From the NCBI GenBank assembly GCA_034926675.1, contig JAYFQW010000009.1, forward strand, positions 1-64,000: 64,000 bases of DNA, in the 5' to 3' direction. The position numbers and the translations under genes were made by a program. The notes beneath the pieces were generated by a model, which was given only the letters and a program-made list of their open reading frames with translations, made no database searches and was not told the origin of the DNA. The stretch's first letter is position 1; each line of letters begins with the position of its first letter. Of the stretch, positions 1 through 9,796 are shown in pieces. Origin of the DNA: Clostridia bacterium (GTDB lineage Bacteria; Bacillota; DTU025).

Positions 1-17
1 ATCAAACTCTCCAAAAA
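1..17 (-). rRNA. rrs: 5' end of 16S rRNA (partial, cut by window edge)
   Basis: Read on the minus strand, the first bases of the window end in GGAGAGTTTGAT, the almost invariant sequence near the 5' end of bacterial 16S rRNA. Only about 17 nt lie inside the window; the exact mature 5' end cannot be fixed. The call is strengthened by the leader and very strong promoter directly upstream. The rRNA operon would be transcribed leftward, away from oriC. Confidence 0.85.
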
Positions 18-208
18 ACCATCTCGCGATGACTCTTTCGAGTTTGTCGCGCTCTTATCTTCTCTAGTCGCCCGCAATTTCAAACTCTTGCTATCGACTT
101 CAGGCTCCACGCTGTTTGGTTTTCAAGGAACATCCGCCGCTTTCGCGGCGCCGTAAGGTTCATCCCTGCGGCAAAGAGAATCTTACCACGCGCCGCGGGA
201 GGTGTCAA
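18..208 (-). promoter_or_regulatory. rRNA operon promoter and leader
   Basis: On the minus strand TTGACA (203-208), a 17-bp spacer and TAAGAT (180-185) form a near-consensus sigma-A promoter. The roughly 155-nt leader contains a GC hairpin (135-140 pairing with 145-150) and the phrase GTTCCTTGAAAACC (about 118-131), which resembles the boxA-type antitermination element found ahead of Firmicute rRNA genes. It ends in the first bases of 16S rRNA. From 209 to 384 I see nothing further that I can support. Confidence 0.8.
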
Positions 209-384
209 CACAAATTCGGCGCCGTGTAGAGCGCCGCAAGCAACAACTCGCTCCTGCCTCTCAGCGCCACCTGCTGACCTTACCTGGCCTCACGCAGGAC
301 TTGCGCAATCTGTGCAGAGTTGTGCTGACCGCTCGGGAAGCGCCTATTACATCCATTGGAGGGTTGCCGTATTCCTTTTTGGCT

Positions 385-1641
385 TCAGTTCGAGCCTGGA
401 GCTATCTCGCTCCAAGATCCTGCTTCAATGACGGGAGGAGAATTACCCACTCCAAGGTCCAGGTCTCGGATTTTGTCAGCGTATTCCCCTGAAGGGAAAA
501 CCAGGTTTCCGGAGCCGTTGTAAGTGATTTTTCTGCCGACGACAACTCCCGTGAAGGCGCCATGTCCGTTGAAGACCACGTCAGATCCTGGCGCATAGAT
601 GACGGCAGCGAGAGATGGACTCCCGTTCACCACAACGCGGTCTCCGCTGCAGCAGACCACGAACTTAGTAGGATCCTCCAACGCCGCGCCTTTCGTGCTC
701 CCATTCCACGTGAAGTCGCCATCGACGTAGAGCCTGAACGAATGGCTTCCGATGATGTTAAGCTTGACGCTCCCATTTATGGTGAAGTCGTCCTTCACAT
801 GAATCACTACGTCCGCCGCAGTGGCATCAACATTGAAGTCGCAGCTCCCGTTGATCAGGAAACTCTCGTATTCCCCGCTCTGGCTTATGTTCACAGGATC
901 CCATCCATTGGCCCAGAGTTTGCCCCGGTATGGGAGCCCTGCAGGCGAGACGGGCAGCGGGTATTCGTACTCCTCTGGGTCGACTTCCACCGACTCGAAG
1001 TGCTCCTTGACCCTGTTCCTGATACCTTCAACGTTGGCCTCCGGTCGGACCCGCAGGGCGCCATCAGCAAATAGGGATCCGTTGGTCAGCACTGCGTCGG
1101 ATGTGAGCCCTTCGGTGTGCATGTCGCCAGTTATGTTGCCTGAGCCGTTCAACGTGATGCCCCATGGCTGTGTGGAAGTAGCCGACACAAGAAACCGCAG
1201 GTTGCTGCCATGCGGCCTCAGCGTCACCTGCACCAGCCTTGTCCTTCCGCCGGCACGGCCTTCCGCCTTGACAATAGTGCGGTTCTCTGCGGGCTCAGAC
1301 ACCCACACTCGGAAGGAGGTGGGAGTTCCCAGGCTCAGCTCTGACGGCATGAGGCCGGTCCCCGGCCCAATCCAATTGGCGCCGGCGCTGTCGATGCTAG
1401 CGCTCAGCGAAGGATAGACAGTCCGCGGAATCGAGACGCCCGCGGCCAACTTGGCCTGGGCCAGAGCGATTCCCGATTCGGCCGCGGCCAGCGCTTGTCG
1501 CCTTTGCTCCTCGAACCTGCCGGTGTTCACCGACATGAGCGACAGTTGGAGCATTCCCGCTATTGTGAGACTCAGGACGACCAGTACAACCAGCACGTAC
1601 ACCAGCGTGCCGCCCTTCTGATTTGCAGCAAGCCTCCTCAT
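385..1641 (-). CDS. PilX-like type IV pilus accessory protein
   Basis: 418 aa. The N-terminus has a short basic leader followed by a hydrophobic helix (about residues 11-33, GGTLVYVLVVLVVLSLTIAG), then the stretch with AAAESGIALAQ, which is the usual signature of PilX/PilV-like minor pilins. There is no classic GFTLIE cleavage site. The rest is repetitive beta-rich sequence with many NGSG/NGS motifs (NGSGNITGD, NGSLFADG, NGSPSLAA), resembling the polymer-forming or beta-helical C-domains of Firmicute PilX-like proteins. It probably sits at the cell surface or pilus tip. ATG is preceded by GAGGTGA. It is last of three pilin-like genes in one leftward cluster; no pilus motor genes are in the window. 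Confidence 0.7.
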   Translation of the reverse strand: MRRLAANQKGGTLVYVLVVLVVLSLTIAGMLQLSLMSVNTGRFEEQRRQALAAAESGIALAQAKLAAGVSIPRTVYPSLSASIDSAGANWIGPGTGLMPSELSLGTPTSFRVWVSEPAENRTIVKAEGRAGGRTRLVQVTLRPHGSNLRFLVSATSTQPWGITLNGSGNITGDMHTEGLTSDAVLTNGSLFADGALRVRPEANVEGIRNRVKEHFESVEVDPEEYEYPLPVSPAGLPYRGKLWANGWDPVNISQSGEYESFLINGSCDFNVDATAADVVIHVKDDFTINGSVKLNIIGSHSFRLYVDGDFTWNGSTKGAALEDPTKFVVCCSGDRVVVNGSPSLAAVIYAPGSDVVFNGHGAFTGVVVGRKITYNGSGNLVFPSGEYADKIRDLDLGVGNSPPVIEAGSWSEIAPGSN

Positions 1642-1653
1642 CGTCTCTTCACC

Positions 1654-2178
1654 TCACTTGGCGCGATTTCGCAGTCTGGCTCTTGTTGAATACTGGACGG
1701 TGTTTCCACTCCCCACATTCATAGTCAGGCTCACGACGTAAAACCCGCTGGCCCCGGCGAGATCTATGGACAGACTGTCAGCCATGGTCATCTGTAGCGC
1801 CGCTCCTCCGTCGGAGGAGCGGTACACGTAACCATTGCTGACCCAATAGCTTTCGGTATGAGACGAGATCGCCCCGGAATAGTGGAATTCGTATCCTCCT
1901 CCAGAGCGGACCGAGATCGACGACGCAGCGCGCATGCCCCTAAACTCGCTCCCCGAACCATCGAGTATCTCGTTTGCAGCCAGCGCAAGCCCCTGGGAGT
2001 AACGAGCTTGATTGCTCACGCGCGCGTTCGCCGACATGCCCACCTGCACATAGGTGAAGGCCGCACCCACGAGCAAGATCGCGAGAACCACGGCGATCAT
2101 CAGCTCTACCAGGGTCATGCCGCTCTCGCTCGGTTTACTTGGGCGCCAACACGGAGTTGCTCGCAATGATGTCCGCAC
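1654..2178 (-). CDS. Type IV prepilin-like protein (PilW-like)
   Basis: Up to 174 aa. A prepilin peptidase site (SGMTLVEL, Glu at +5) is followed by a 20-residue hydrophobic helix, the hallmark of type IV pilins and pseudopilins. The leader would be about 20 residues if the first ATG is used; a TTG four codons in is an alternative, so the start is uncertain. The body is serine/glycine-rich and beta-prone, as in minor pilins. The gene overlaps the 3' end of the preceding pilin gene by about 44 bp, which suggests translational coupling in a minor-pilin operon. Role in a pilus or secretion apparatus is inferred from family only. Confidence 0.75.
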   Translation of the reverse strand: MRTSLRATPCWRPSKPSESGMTLVELMIAVVLAILLVGAAFTYVQVGMSANARVSNQARYSQGLALAANEILDGSGSEFRGMRAASSISVRSGGGYEFHYSGAISSHTESYWVSNGYVYRSSDGGAALQMTMADSLSIDLAGASGFYVVSLTMNVGSGNTVQYSTRARLRNRAK

Positions 2179-2497
2179 CCATGCTCACCTCCACCGTCAG
2201 GCGGTACACACCGTGCGAAGTGTCAGTGACACGATACTTGACAGAGTACTGGTTCGGAACCCATGTGTCGCTGTAAGTCATGTCTCCTTTGTTCACATTA
2301 GAGCTAAGGTTGGACGACGCTAGTTCCTCTGTGACCGATTGAAGTATCGAAACAGACTCGACCTTTGTCTTTCCGCGCTGACTCGTACCAATCCCGATCC
2401 GGATTCCGGAGTAGAAGAAGGCTCCAATGAGCCCCAAAAGGGCCACTGCCACCACTATCTCCACAAGGGTGAAGCCGTCGTCCTTGCTGAGGATCAT
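2135..2497 (-). CDS. Type IV prepilin-like protein (PilV-like)
   Basis: 120 aa from the ATG at 2497, which I prefer because GGGGGTG lies just upstream and it gives a short leader ending MILSKDDGFTLVE, an ideal prepilin peptidase site (cleavage after Gly, Glu at +5). The ORF can be extended to 2548. A hydrophobic N-terminal helix (VVAVALLGLIGAFFYSGI) is followed by a small polar domain. It is the first gene of the three-gene pilin-like cluster, downstream of gyrA in the same direction. Confidence 0.75.
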   Translation of the reverse strand: MILSKDDGFTLVEIVVAVALLGLIGAFFYSGIRIGIGTSQRGKTKVESVSILQSVTEELASSNLSSNVNKGDMTYSDTWVPNQYSVKYRVTDTSHGVYRLTVEVSMGADIIASNSVLAPK

Positions 2498-2647
2498 TGG
2501 AAGCACCCCCATATGCAGTATATAATCCGTAGTATATTGAGGCTTCAATAGTAATTATTGCTCATTACCCCGCGTTCTGCAACAGCCATGAGACAAAACC
2601 GCGAGTAAGGCAAGCGCACGGCGCAGCGGGGATAGAACGCAACCGGA

Positions 2648-2665
2648 GGGCGAGATGACTCGCCC
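2648..2665 (-). terminator. Hairpin downstream of gyrA
   Basis: GGGCGAG / CTCGCCC form a perfect 7-bp stem with a 4-nt loop, about 100 bp past the gyrA stop codon. No clear U-run follows on the minus strand, so it is a candidate transcript 3' end or processing site rather than a proven intrinsic terminator. The remaining 2498-2764 gap holds no convincing gene. Confidence 0.35.
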
Positions 2666-2764
2666 CCCTTCGCACTGCAATCTTCGTAGCCTCGATCGAT
2701 GCCGTGGCCTGGCCTCCGGCATGACCTGCGGATTACTCTCATGTCGGCGCGTCGGCGGCCAGCC

Positions 2765-5212
2765 TCAATCCTCCAGATCATCCTCGCTCTTCGGTGACAC
2801 GCGAGCTATTGAGACCACCTGGTCATCTGGCTCAAGGTTCATCACCTTCACGCCCTGGGTATCCCGGCCCATCACAGGCACGTCGGATATCTGGAACCTG
2901 ATCACGTAGCCCGACGTAGTCATCAACATGAGCTCGTTTTCATCACGGACCAGCTTCACCCCGACTATGCTTCCAGTCTTCGGAGTCAGGCGGAGCGCCT
3001 TCAGCCCTTTTCCGGCCCTGCGCTGCGGGCGGTAGTCAACCACTGGAGTGCGCTTTCCATAGCCGTTATTGGTTATCACCAGGACGTCCGCGTTATCTCG
3101 CGCGATGTCCATCCCTACCATCACGTCATCCCGGTCGAGATCGATGCCTCGCACACCAGCGGCAGTCCTGCCCATCGCCCTTACTTCGCAGTGATGGAAT
3201 CTAATTGACATCCCGTCCCTCGTTACGAGGAGTATCTCGTCATCCCCCTCCGCAAGTTTCACTGAGATCAGTTCATCGTCAGGCGCAAGGGAGATTGCGA
3301 TTATGCCAGTCTTCCGTATGGCTGCGAAATCCGTGAGCGATGTCTTCTTCACAGTGCCCTTTCTGGTAGCCATCGTCACGAACACGTCGTCTACGAATTT
3401 CGATACAGGCACTACAGTAGTGACCGACTCCCCCGGATCGAGGTTAATGAGGTTCACGATGGCCGTGCCCTTTGCCTGCCTCTGCGCCTCCGGAATCTCA
3501 TAGCCCTTCAGGGAGTAGACCTTCCCCTTGTTCGTGAAGAACAAGATGGTGTCGTGGGTGTTAGTCACGAACAGGTTCTCAACGAAGTCCTCTTCACGGG
3601 TTGCCATCCCGGTAACCCCCCGTCCTCCCCGTCGCTGCGACTTGTATGTGGTCACTGGGAGGCGCTTGATGTACCCGCTGTGGCTCATGGTGACGACCAC
3701 ATCTTCCCGGGCGATAAGATCCTCCATTTCGATCTCGCCAAAGACCTCGGTAATCTCGGTTCTGCGCGGATCACCATACTTGTCTCTGATCTCGACCATT
3801 TCCTTCTTGATCACGCCGAGGAGGAGGGTCTCGCTTCCGAGTACCTCACGGAGGCTTTGGATCAGGGCGAGGATCTCAGCGTACTCCTGTTCTATCTTTT
3901 CACGCTCAAGCCCGGTGAGGCTCTGCAGGCGCATCTCAAGGATCGCCGTGGCCTGCCGTTCCGAGAGCCCGAACCTTTGCATTAGGGCCTCGCGGGCGGT
4001 ATCCCGGCTCCGCGATGCACGGATGAGCGCGATTATCTCGTCGATGTGGTCCAGAGCGATGCGCAGACCTTCCAGGATATGGGCGCGATCTTCCGCCTTG
4101 GCGAGTTCAAACTGGGTTCTGCGAGTCACCACATCCTCCTGGTGGGCGATGTAGTGCTGAAGCACCTGCTTCAGGTTGATAACTCGGGGTTCGTTGTTCA
4201 CCAGCACCAACATGATGACGCCAAACGTGCTCTCCATGGGCGTATGCTTGTAGAGCTGGTTGAGGACTACATTGGCATTGGCGTCTCGTCGGAGTTCCAC
4301 AACTACCCTAAGGCCTTCACGATCCGACTCATCGCGGAGATCGGTGATTCCATCGATCGTGCGGTCGCGCGCAAGTTCCGCGATTTTCTCCACGAGTTTC
4401 GACTTGTTCACCTGGTAAGGCAGTTCGGTAACGACGATTCGCTGCCTTCCGCCGTTCATCGGCTCGATCCTGGCCTTGGCGCGCACCTTTATGCTGCCGC
4501 GTCCGGTGTGGTATGCGTCCCGTATCCCTTGAGCGCCCAGGATCACCCCGCCTGTGGGGAAATCAGGCCCCTTGATGTGCTCCGCAATGTCGTCAATTGT
4601 CGCCTCGGGGTTATCGATGAGAGCTATGGTCCCATCGATGACCTCAACGAGGTTGTGCGGTGGTATGTTCGTGGCCATGCCCACTGCGATCCCAGCCGAT
4701 CCATTCACGAGCAGCTGCGGAAAACGCGACGGAAGCACGGTGGGTTCCTTCAGGGATTCGTCGAAGTTGGGAGTAAAATCCACCGTATTCTTCTCGATAT
4801 CCGCTAGCATCGCAGAGGCGAGTTTCGCCATTCTGACCTCGGTGTATCTCATGGCAGCTGCGGGATCCCCATCAACTGAGCCAAAGTTCCCATGGCCGTC
4901 AATGAGCATGCACCTCATGGAGAATGGCTGAGCCAGCCTGACCATGGTGTCGTAAATGGCAGTGTCGCCGTGGGGATGGTACTTGCCCATCACTTCGCCG
5001 ACAACCGTAGCCGATTTCCGATACTGCTTATCTGATGTGAGTCCTATATCGTACATGGCATACAGAATCCTGCGGTGGATCGGCTTGAGGCCGTCACGCA
5101 CATCGGGAAGAGCCCGCCCCACAATGACGCTCATCGAGTAGAGCAGGTACGATTTGCGCATTTCATCTTCGATTTCCACCGGCACAATCTTGCCGTCTTT
5201 AAGCTCCGTCAA
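2765..5212 (-). CDS. gyrA: DNA gyrase subunit A
   Basis: 815 aa, typical length. Catalytic subunit of DNA gyrase: cuts and rejoins both strands while GyrB hydrolyses ATP, introducing negative supercoils. The N-terminal breakage-reunion domain carries the active-site tyrosine in AAAMRYTE (Tyr123) and the quinolone-region motif HPHGDTAIYD, with Thr at the position that is Ser83 in E. coli. The C-terminal beta-pinwheel has a GyrA box, QRRGGRG, which separates it from ParC. Start is TTG with GAGGTG upstream. It lies 11 bp after gyrB, so the two are co-transcribed. Confidence 0.98.
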   Translation of the reverse strand: MTELKDGKIVPVEIEDEMRKSYLLYSMSVIVGRALPDVRDGLKPIHRRILYAMYDIGLTSDKQYRKSATVVGEVMGKYHPHGDTAIYDTMVRLAQPFSMRCMLIDGHGNFGSVDGDPAAAMRYTEVRMAKLASAMLADIEKNTVDFTPNFDESLKEPTVLPSRFPQLLVNGSAGIAVGMATNIPPHNLVEVIDGTIALIDNPEATIDDIAEHIKGPDFPTGGVILGAQGIRDAYHTGRGSIKVRAKARIEPMNGGRQRIVVTELPYQVNKSKLVEKIAELARDRTIDGITDLRDESDREGLRVVVELRRDANANVVLNQLYKHTPMESTFGVIMLVLVNNEPRVINLKQVLQHYIAHQEDVVTRRTQFELAKAEDRAHILEGLRIALDHIDEIIALIRASRSRDTAREALMQRFGLSERQATAILEMRLQSLTGLEREKIEQEYAEILALIQSLREVLGSETLLLGVIKKEMVEIRDKYGDPRRTEITEVFGEIEMEDLIAREDVVVTMSHSGYIKRLPVTTYKSQRRGGRGVTGMATREEDFVENLFVTNTHDTILFFTNKGKVYSLKGYEIPEAQRQAKGTAIVNLINLDPGESVTTVVPVSKFVDDVFVTMATRKGTVKKTSLTDFAAIRKTGIIAISLAPDDELISVKLAEGDDEILLVTRDGMSIRFHHCEVRAMGRTAAGVRGIDLDRDDVMVGMDIARDNADVLVITNNGYGKRTPVVDYRPQRRAGKGLKALRLTPKTGSIVGVKLVRDENELMLMTTSGYVIRFQISDVPVMGRDTQGVKVMNLEPDDQVVSIARVSPKSEDDLED

Positions 5213-5223
5213 GCCTCAACACC

Positions 5224-7167
<1,944 letters not shown>

Positions 7168-7189
7168 TCAGGCCCGGTGAAAAGAGACG

Positions 7190-7232
7190 CCGTGGCGCAC
7201 GGCGCGCCACGGCGCACACCATATCAATTATA
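7190..7232 (-). promoter_or_regulatory. gyrB extended -10 promoter and leader hairpin
   Basis: Minus strand TGGTATAAT (-10 at 7227-7232) is an extended -10 promoter with no good -35. Just downstream is a perfect 9-bp GC stem (CCGTGGCGC at 7190-7198 with GCGCCACGG at 7204-7212) followed by TCTCTTTTC. The hairpin would lie within the first about 30 nt of a gyrB transcript started here; alternatively it ends transcripts from remB. Confidence 0.5.
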
Positions 7233-7238
7233 CCATTT

Positions 7239-7505
7239 TTAGGCTGTGCCGTCTTCTCCGAAGTCTGGAGATCCACTACACCTTCCGCAGATAGTGGGCG
7301 GCGCCACCGGGCAGAGGTAGATCAGTTTGGTCGTCACTACCACGGCCTTAGCATTCCCATCGGAGAGATCCACAACCTTCTTGTCTCTCGCCGCAGCTTT
7401 CATGAACTGACGCACCGCGCTAGATCTAGCGATGGATTCGCCTTCGAGCACCGCAACTACCTCCTCGGAATCTATCACGACGTCACCGCCTAGGAAGAGG
7501 TACAT
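7239..7505 (-). CDS. remB: Extracellular matrix regulator RemB (DUF370)
   Basis: 88 aa. The N-terminal half matches the RemA/RemB (DUF370) fold: MYLFLGGDVVIDSEEVVAV, typical of the small DNA-binding regulators that in Bacillus control matrix and osmoprotection genes. Firmicutes keep remB (yaaB) between recF and gyrB, exactly the place seen here. ATG is preceded by a good AAGGAGGT. The C-terminal 20 residues (CPVAPPTICGRCSGSP...) are longer than usual and contain two cysteines in CGRC. Function is taken from family and synteny. Confidence 0.85.
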   Translation of the reverse strand: MYLFLGGDVVIDSEEVVAVLEGESIARSSAVRQFMKAAARDKKVVDLSDGNAKAVVVTTKLIYLCPVAPPTICGRCSGSPDFGEDGTA

Positions 7506-7586
7506 GCACCGGACCTCCTTCTTTGCGAAAGCTCAGCCCGGCAGTGCTCTCCACCACCGTCAGCCTGCATCGATGCTTCTGCCCGC

Positions 7587-8402
7587 TCACCTCGACAGGC
7601 TCAAGTAGGGCTCGTATTCGCGGCCGATGGCCGTCGCAGCAGTCTCACGGTCAATCTCCTCAGGGGATTTCCCCGTCGCTAGCATCGCGATAGACTGTGC
7701 CAACAGCCTTAACTGCATCCTTCCCTCAGGCATCGCCTCAGCGCCCTGCGCGACGAGCGCTAGTATCTCCCGGCGAAACTCTACTCCTGCCGCTGCCCTT
7801 GCCACCGAAATGTCGTCGGCAAGCGCCTTTGGCGACAGGTAAGCTATCTGCTCATTGGAAAGCCATGGCTCCCTGCGAAGAATGGCGATCACATCGCGGG
7901 ACGATGGAGATAGGTTGGAAAGCAGCCACACTCGGCGCTGCATGTCTGCTAGCAGGAGCCTCTCGAACTTGGCTCGGATACCCGGGTCGGCTATGGGTTC
8001 CGAGGCCTTCAAGACCTCAACCATTGCAGCGGATTCGAGACTGACATCAAGCCACGGAGGCTTTGTCTGTGCCTCTTTGCCGTCTGCGACGTCCTCGAGT
8101 TCAGGATCGATTCTCACCTGGCCAGTGTGGAAGCGGACGTCGGCAATCGCGTCTCCGCCCACGACGGAGTTTATCTTCCTGAGGAGCTGGCTCTTGAGCA
8201 TCGCGAGTTGTTGAGTCCATACTGAAGACTCCACGGTGACATGCATGACCCTGGCCCGCACCAGGGTAGCTCGGGAGAGGCACCTTATCCCTGGAGCGAT
8301 CTCCTCGTTCCACGCGTCCATCGCATGAGACTCGCTAATCCTGGCGCAATAACCCATTCGGGACACCGACTCGCCAAGCACGTCACCTAACCGGCGGAGC
8401 AA
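7587..8402 (-). CDS. DUF721/DciA-like protein
   Basis: 271 aa. The first about 95 residues match the DUF721 (DciA-like) domain, including DAWNEEIAPGI and the segment with VRARVMHVTVESSVWTQQLA. DciA in other phyla helps load the replicative helicase; Firmicute DUF721 proteins next to recF are mostly uncharacterised. The remaining about 170 residues are an acidic, helical extension without a domain I recognise, much longer than a minimal DUF721 protein. It overlaps the 3' end of recF by about 20 bp, so it is probably translated from the same mRNA. Confidence 0.75.
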   Translation of the reverse strand: MLRRLGDVLGESVSRMGYCARISESHAMDAWNEEIAPGIRCLSRATLVRARVMHVTVESSVWTQQLAMLKSQLLRKINSVVGGDAIADVRFHTGQVRIDPELEDVADGKEAQTKPPWLDVSLESAAMVEVLKASEPIADPGIRAKFERLLLADMQRRVWLLSNLSPSSRDVIAILRREPWLSNEQIAYLSPKALADDISVARAAAGVEFRREILALVAQGAEAMPEGRMQLRLLAQSIAMLATGKSPEEIDRETAATAIGREYEPYLSLSR

Positions 8403-9543
8403 ACCCCGTCACCTCCCCCGCATGTATCTGGAACACCCTGGCGCTCCCGGGCATCATCCTTATGGCATCAGGCTCAACACTCGTCACCAGGGTCTGATGC
8501 CTGCCAACCACCTCGCTCAGAAGGTGCGCACGCCTCACCTCATCGAGTTCAGACAGGACATCATCTAGGAGGAGGACCGGTTCATCGCCAACCCGAGACC
8601 TGATGAACTCCACCTCGGCCATTTTCACCGACAAGACCGTGGACCTCTGCTGGCCCTGGGATCCGAAGGACGCCACATCCATCCCGTCAATTTCGAACAC
8701 GAGATCATCACGGTGCGGCCCTGCCAGGGTAACACAGCGAGCTAGTTCTGCCCGTCGCAATTCCTTGAGGCGTGCGCGGAACAACTCTGCGATCGCGCTT
8801 ACTGATGCCGAGCATTCAAGGGGAATGGACGGAACGTACCGCATTGTTAGTATCTCTTTAGTTCCGGTTATCTTCCTGTGCGCGATCCTGCCGAGCACTG
8901 CCAGGCTCTCTATAACCTCGGCCCTGCGCGCAGTTATCCTAGATCCAGCATCAACGATCTGCTCATCCCAGGCCTCGAGAAGATCTCCAATTCGGTTGCC
9001 GCCGCTCGCACCGAATCCAGAGGCTTTTGCACCTGCCGCCGCCTGCTTGAGAAGTGCGTTCCTCTGGGAAACGGCCTTCGCGTAGGTGCTGACCCAACTT
9101 CTGTATGTCGGGCTGATCTGTGAGATTTCAAGGTCGAGGAACTTTCTTCTGTCGGCGGGTGATCCTTTCACCAGAGCAAGGTCATCTGGGGTGAACATCA
9201 CCACGTTGAGGTAAGATGACAGTTCCGCAGCTCGGACCCTCTCGCATCCGTTCAGCCTGACAAGCCTCTGCCCGGTGTGGGAGAAGCTCACCTCAAGACT
9301 CATTGGAACAGGCTTGCGCTCGATTGATGCACATATCCGGAAATGTGACTGCCCCCATCGGATGAGCTCCGCATCGCGAGAAGCACGGTACGATCTCCCC
9401 GCCGATGCTACATACACGGCCTCTAGAAGGTTAGTCTTTCCCTGAGCGTTTCTTCCGAGGAACAGGTTCAACCCAGAATCAAGCTTGGCCGACACCTGCG
9501 CGTAGTTCCGGAAATCGGTCAGCTCAAGGCTACTCACCCACAA
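8383..9543 (-). CDS. recF: DNA replication and repair protein RecF
   Basis: 386 aa. SMC-like ABC ATPase of the RecFOR pathway that helps load RecA at gaps and stalled forks. Walker A is GRNAQGKTNLLEA (about residue 31), the signature region is near GPHRDDLVFEIDG, and Walker B is VLLLDDVLSELD. The N-terminus LELTDFRNY is typical. Either TTG at 9543 or GTG at 9537 may start translation. It lies between the S4 protein and the DUF721 gene in the standard dnaN-yaaA-recF order. Confidence 0.95.
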   Translation of the reverse strand: MWVSSLELTDFRNYAQVSAKLDSGLNLFLGRNAQGKTNLLEAVYVASAGRSYRASRDAELIRWGQSHFRICASIERKPVPMSLEVSFSHTGQRLVRLNGCERVRAAELSSYLNVVMFTPDDLALVKGSPADRRKFLDLEISQISPTYRSWVSTYAKAVSQRNALLKQAAAGAKASGFGASGGNRIGDLLEAWDEQIVDAGSRITARRAEVIESLAVLGRIAHRKITGTKEILTMRYVPSIPLECSASVSAIAELFRARLKELRRAELARCVTLAGPHRDDLVFEIDGMDVASFGSQGQQRSTVLSVKMAEVEFIRSRVGDEPVLLLDDVLSELDEVRRAHLLSEVVGRHQTLVTSVEPDAIRMMPGSARVFQIHAGEVTGFAPPVR

Positions 9544-9549
9544 CGTTCT

Positions 9550-9792
9550 TCACTCATTCCGCTGCGGCAATGAAGCCACTGCCACCTGCACCGATAGTCC
9601 GTTGAAGCCGAATACATCTCCTGCACGAAGCTTCTTTCCCCGTCTGGTTTCGACGACCCCGTTCACTGTCACCCTCTCCGCGAGGATGGCCGTCTTGGCC
9701 TCTCCGCCTGAACCCACCATACTAGCAAGTTTCATCGCCTGGTCGAGCGTTATGTAATCAGTGGTGATCGCAATGCTCCTATCCTGTGCCAT
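9550..9792 (-). CDS. yaaA: S4-domain RNA-binding protein YaaA
   Basis: 80 aa. A single S4 RNA-binding domain: ITLDQAMKLASMVGSGGEAK, then VTVNGVVETRRGKKLRAGD, as in the small YaaA proteins between dnaN and recF of Firmicutes. The family is linked to ribosome assembly in Bacillus. The ATG is 4 bp beyond the dnaN stop and has no clear Shine-Dalgarno, so translation is probably coupled to dnaN. Confidence 0.92.
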   Translation of the reverse strand: MAQDRSIAITTDYITLDQAMKLASMVGSGGEAKTAILAERVTVNGVVETRRGKKLRAGDVFGFNGLSVQVAVASLPQRNE

Positions 9793-9796
9793 AGCT

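Noticed and set aside
202-492. Open frame on the plus strand over the rRNA promoter and pilin gene 3' end
   Set aside because: No ribosome site or family similarity; it lies over the promoter and is antisense to the PilX-like gene.
2545-2781. 78-codon minus frame after gyrA
   Set aside because: Overlaps the gyrA end, contains the hairpin, Arg-rich random composition.
3528-4154. 208-codon plus frame inside gyrA (and similar antisense frames in gyrB, recF, mnmE, lon)
   Set aside because: Ser/Arg-rich antisense shadows of conserved genes caused by high GC; no independent support.
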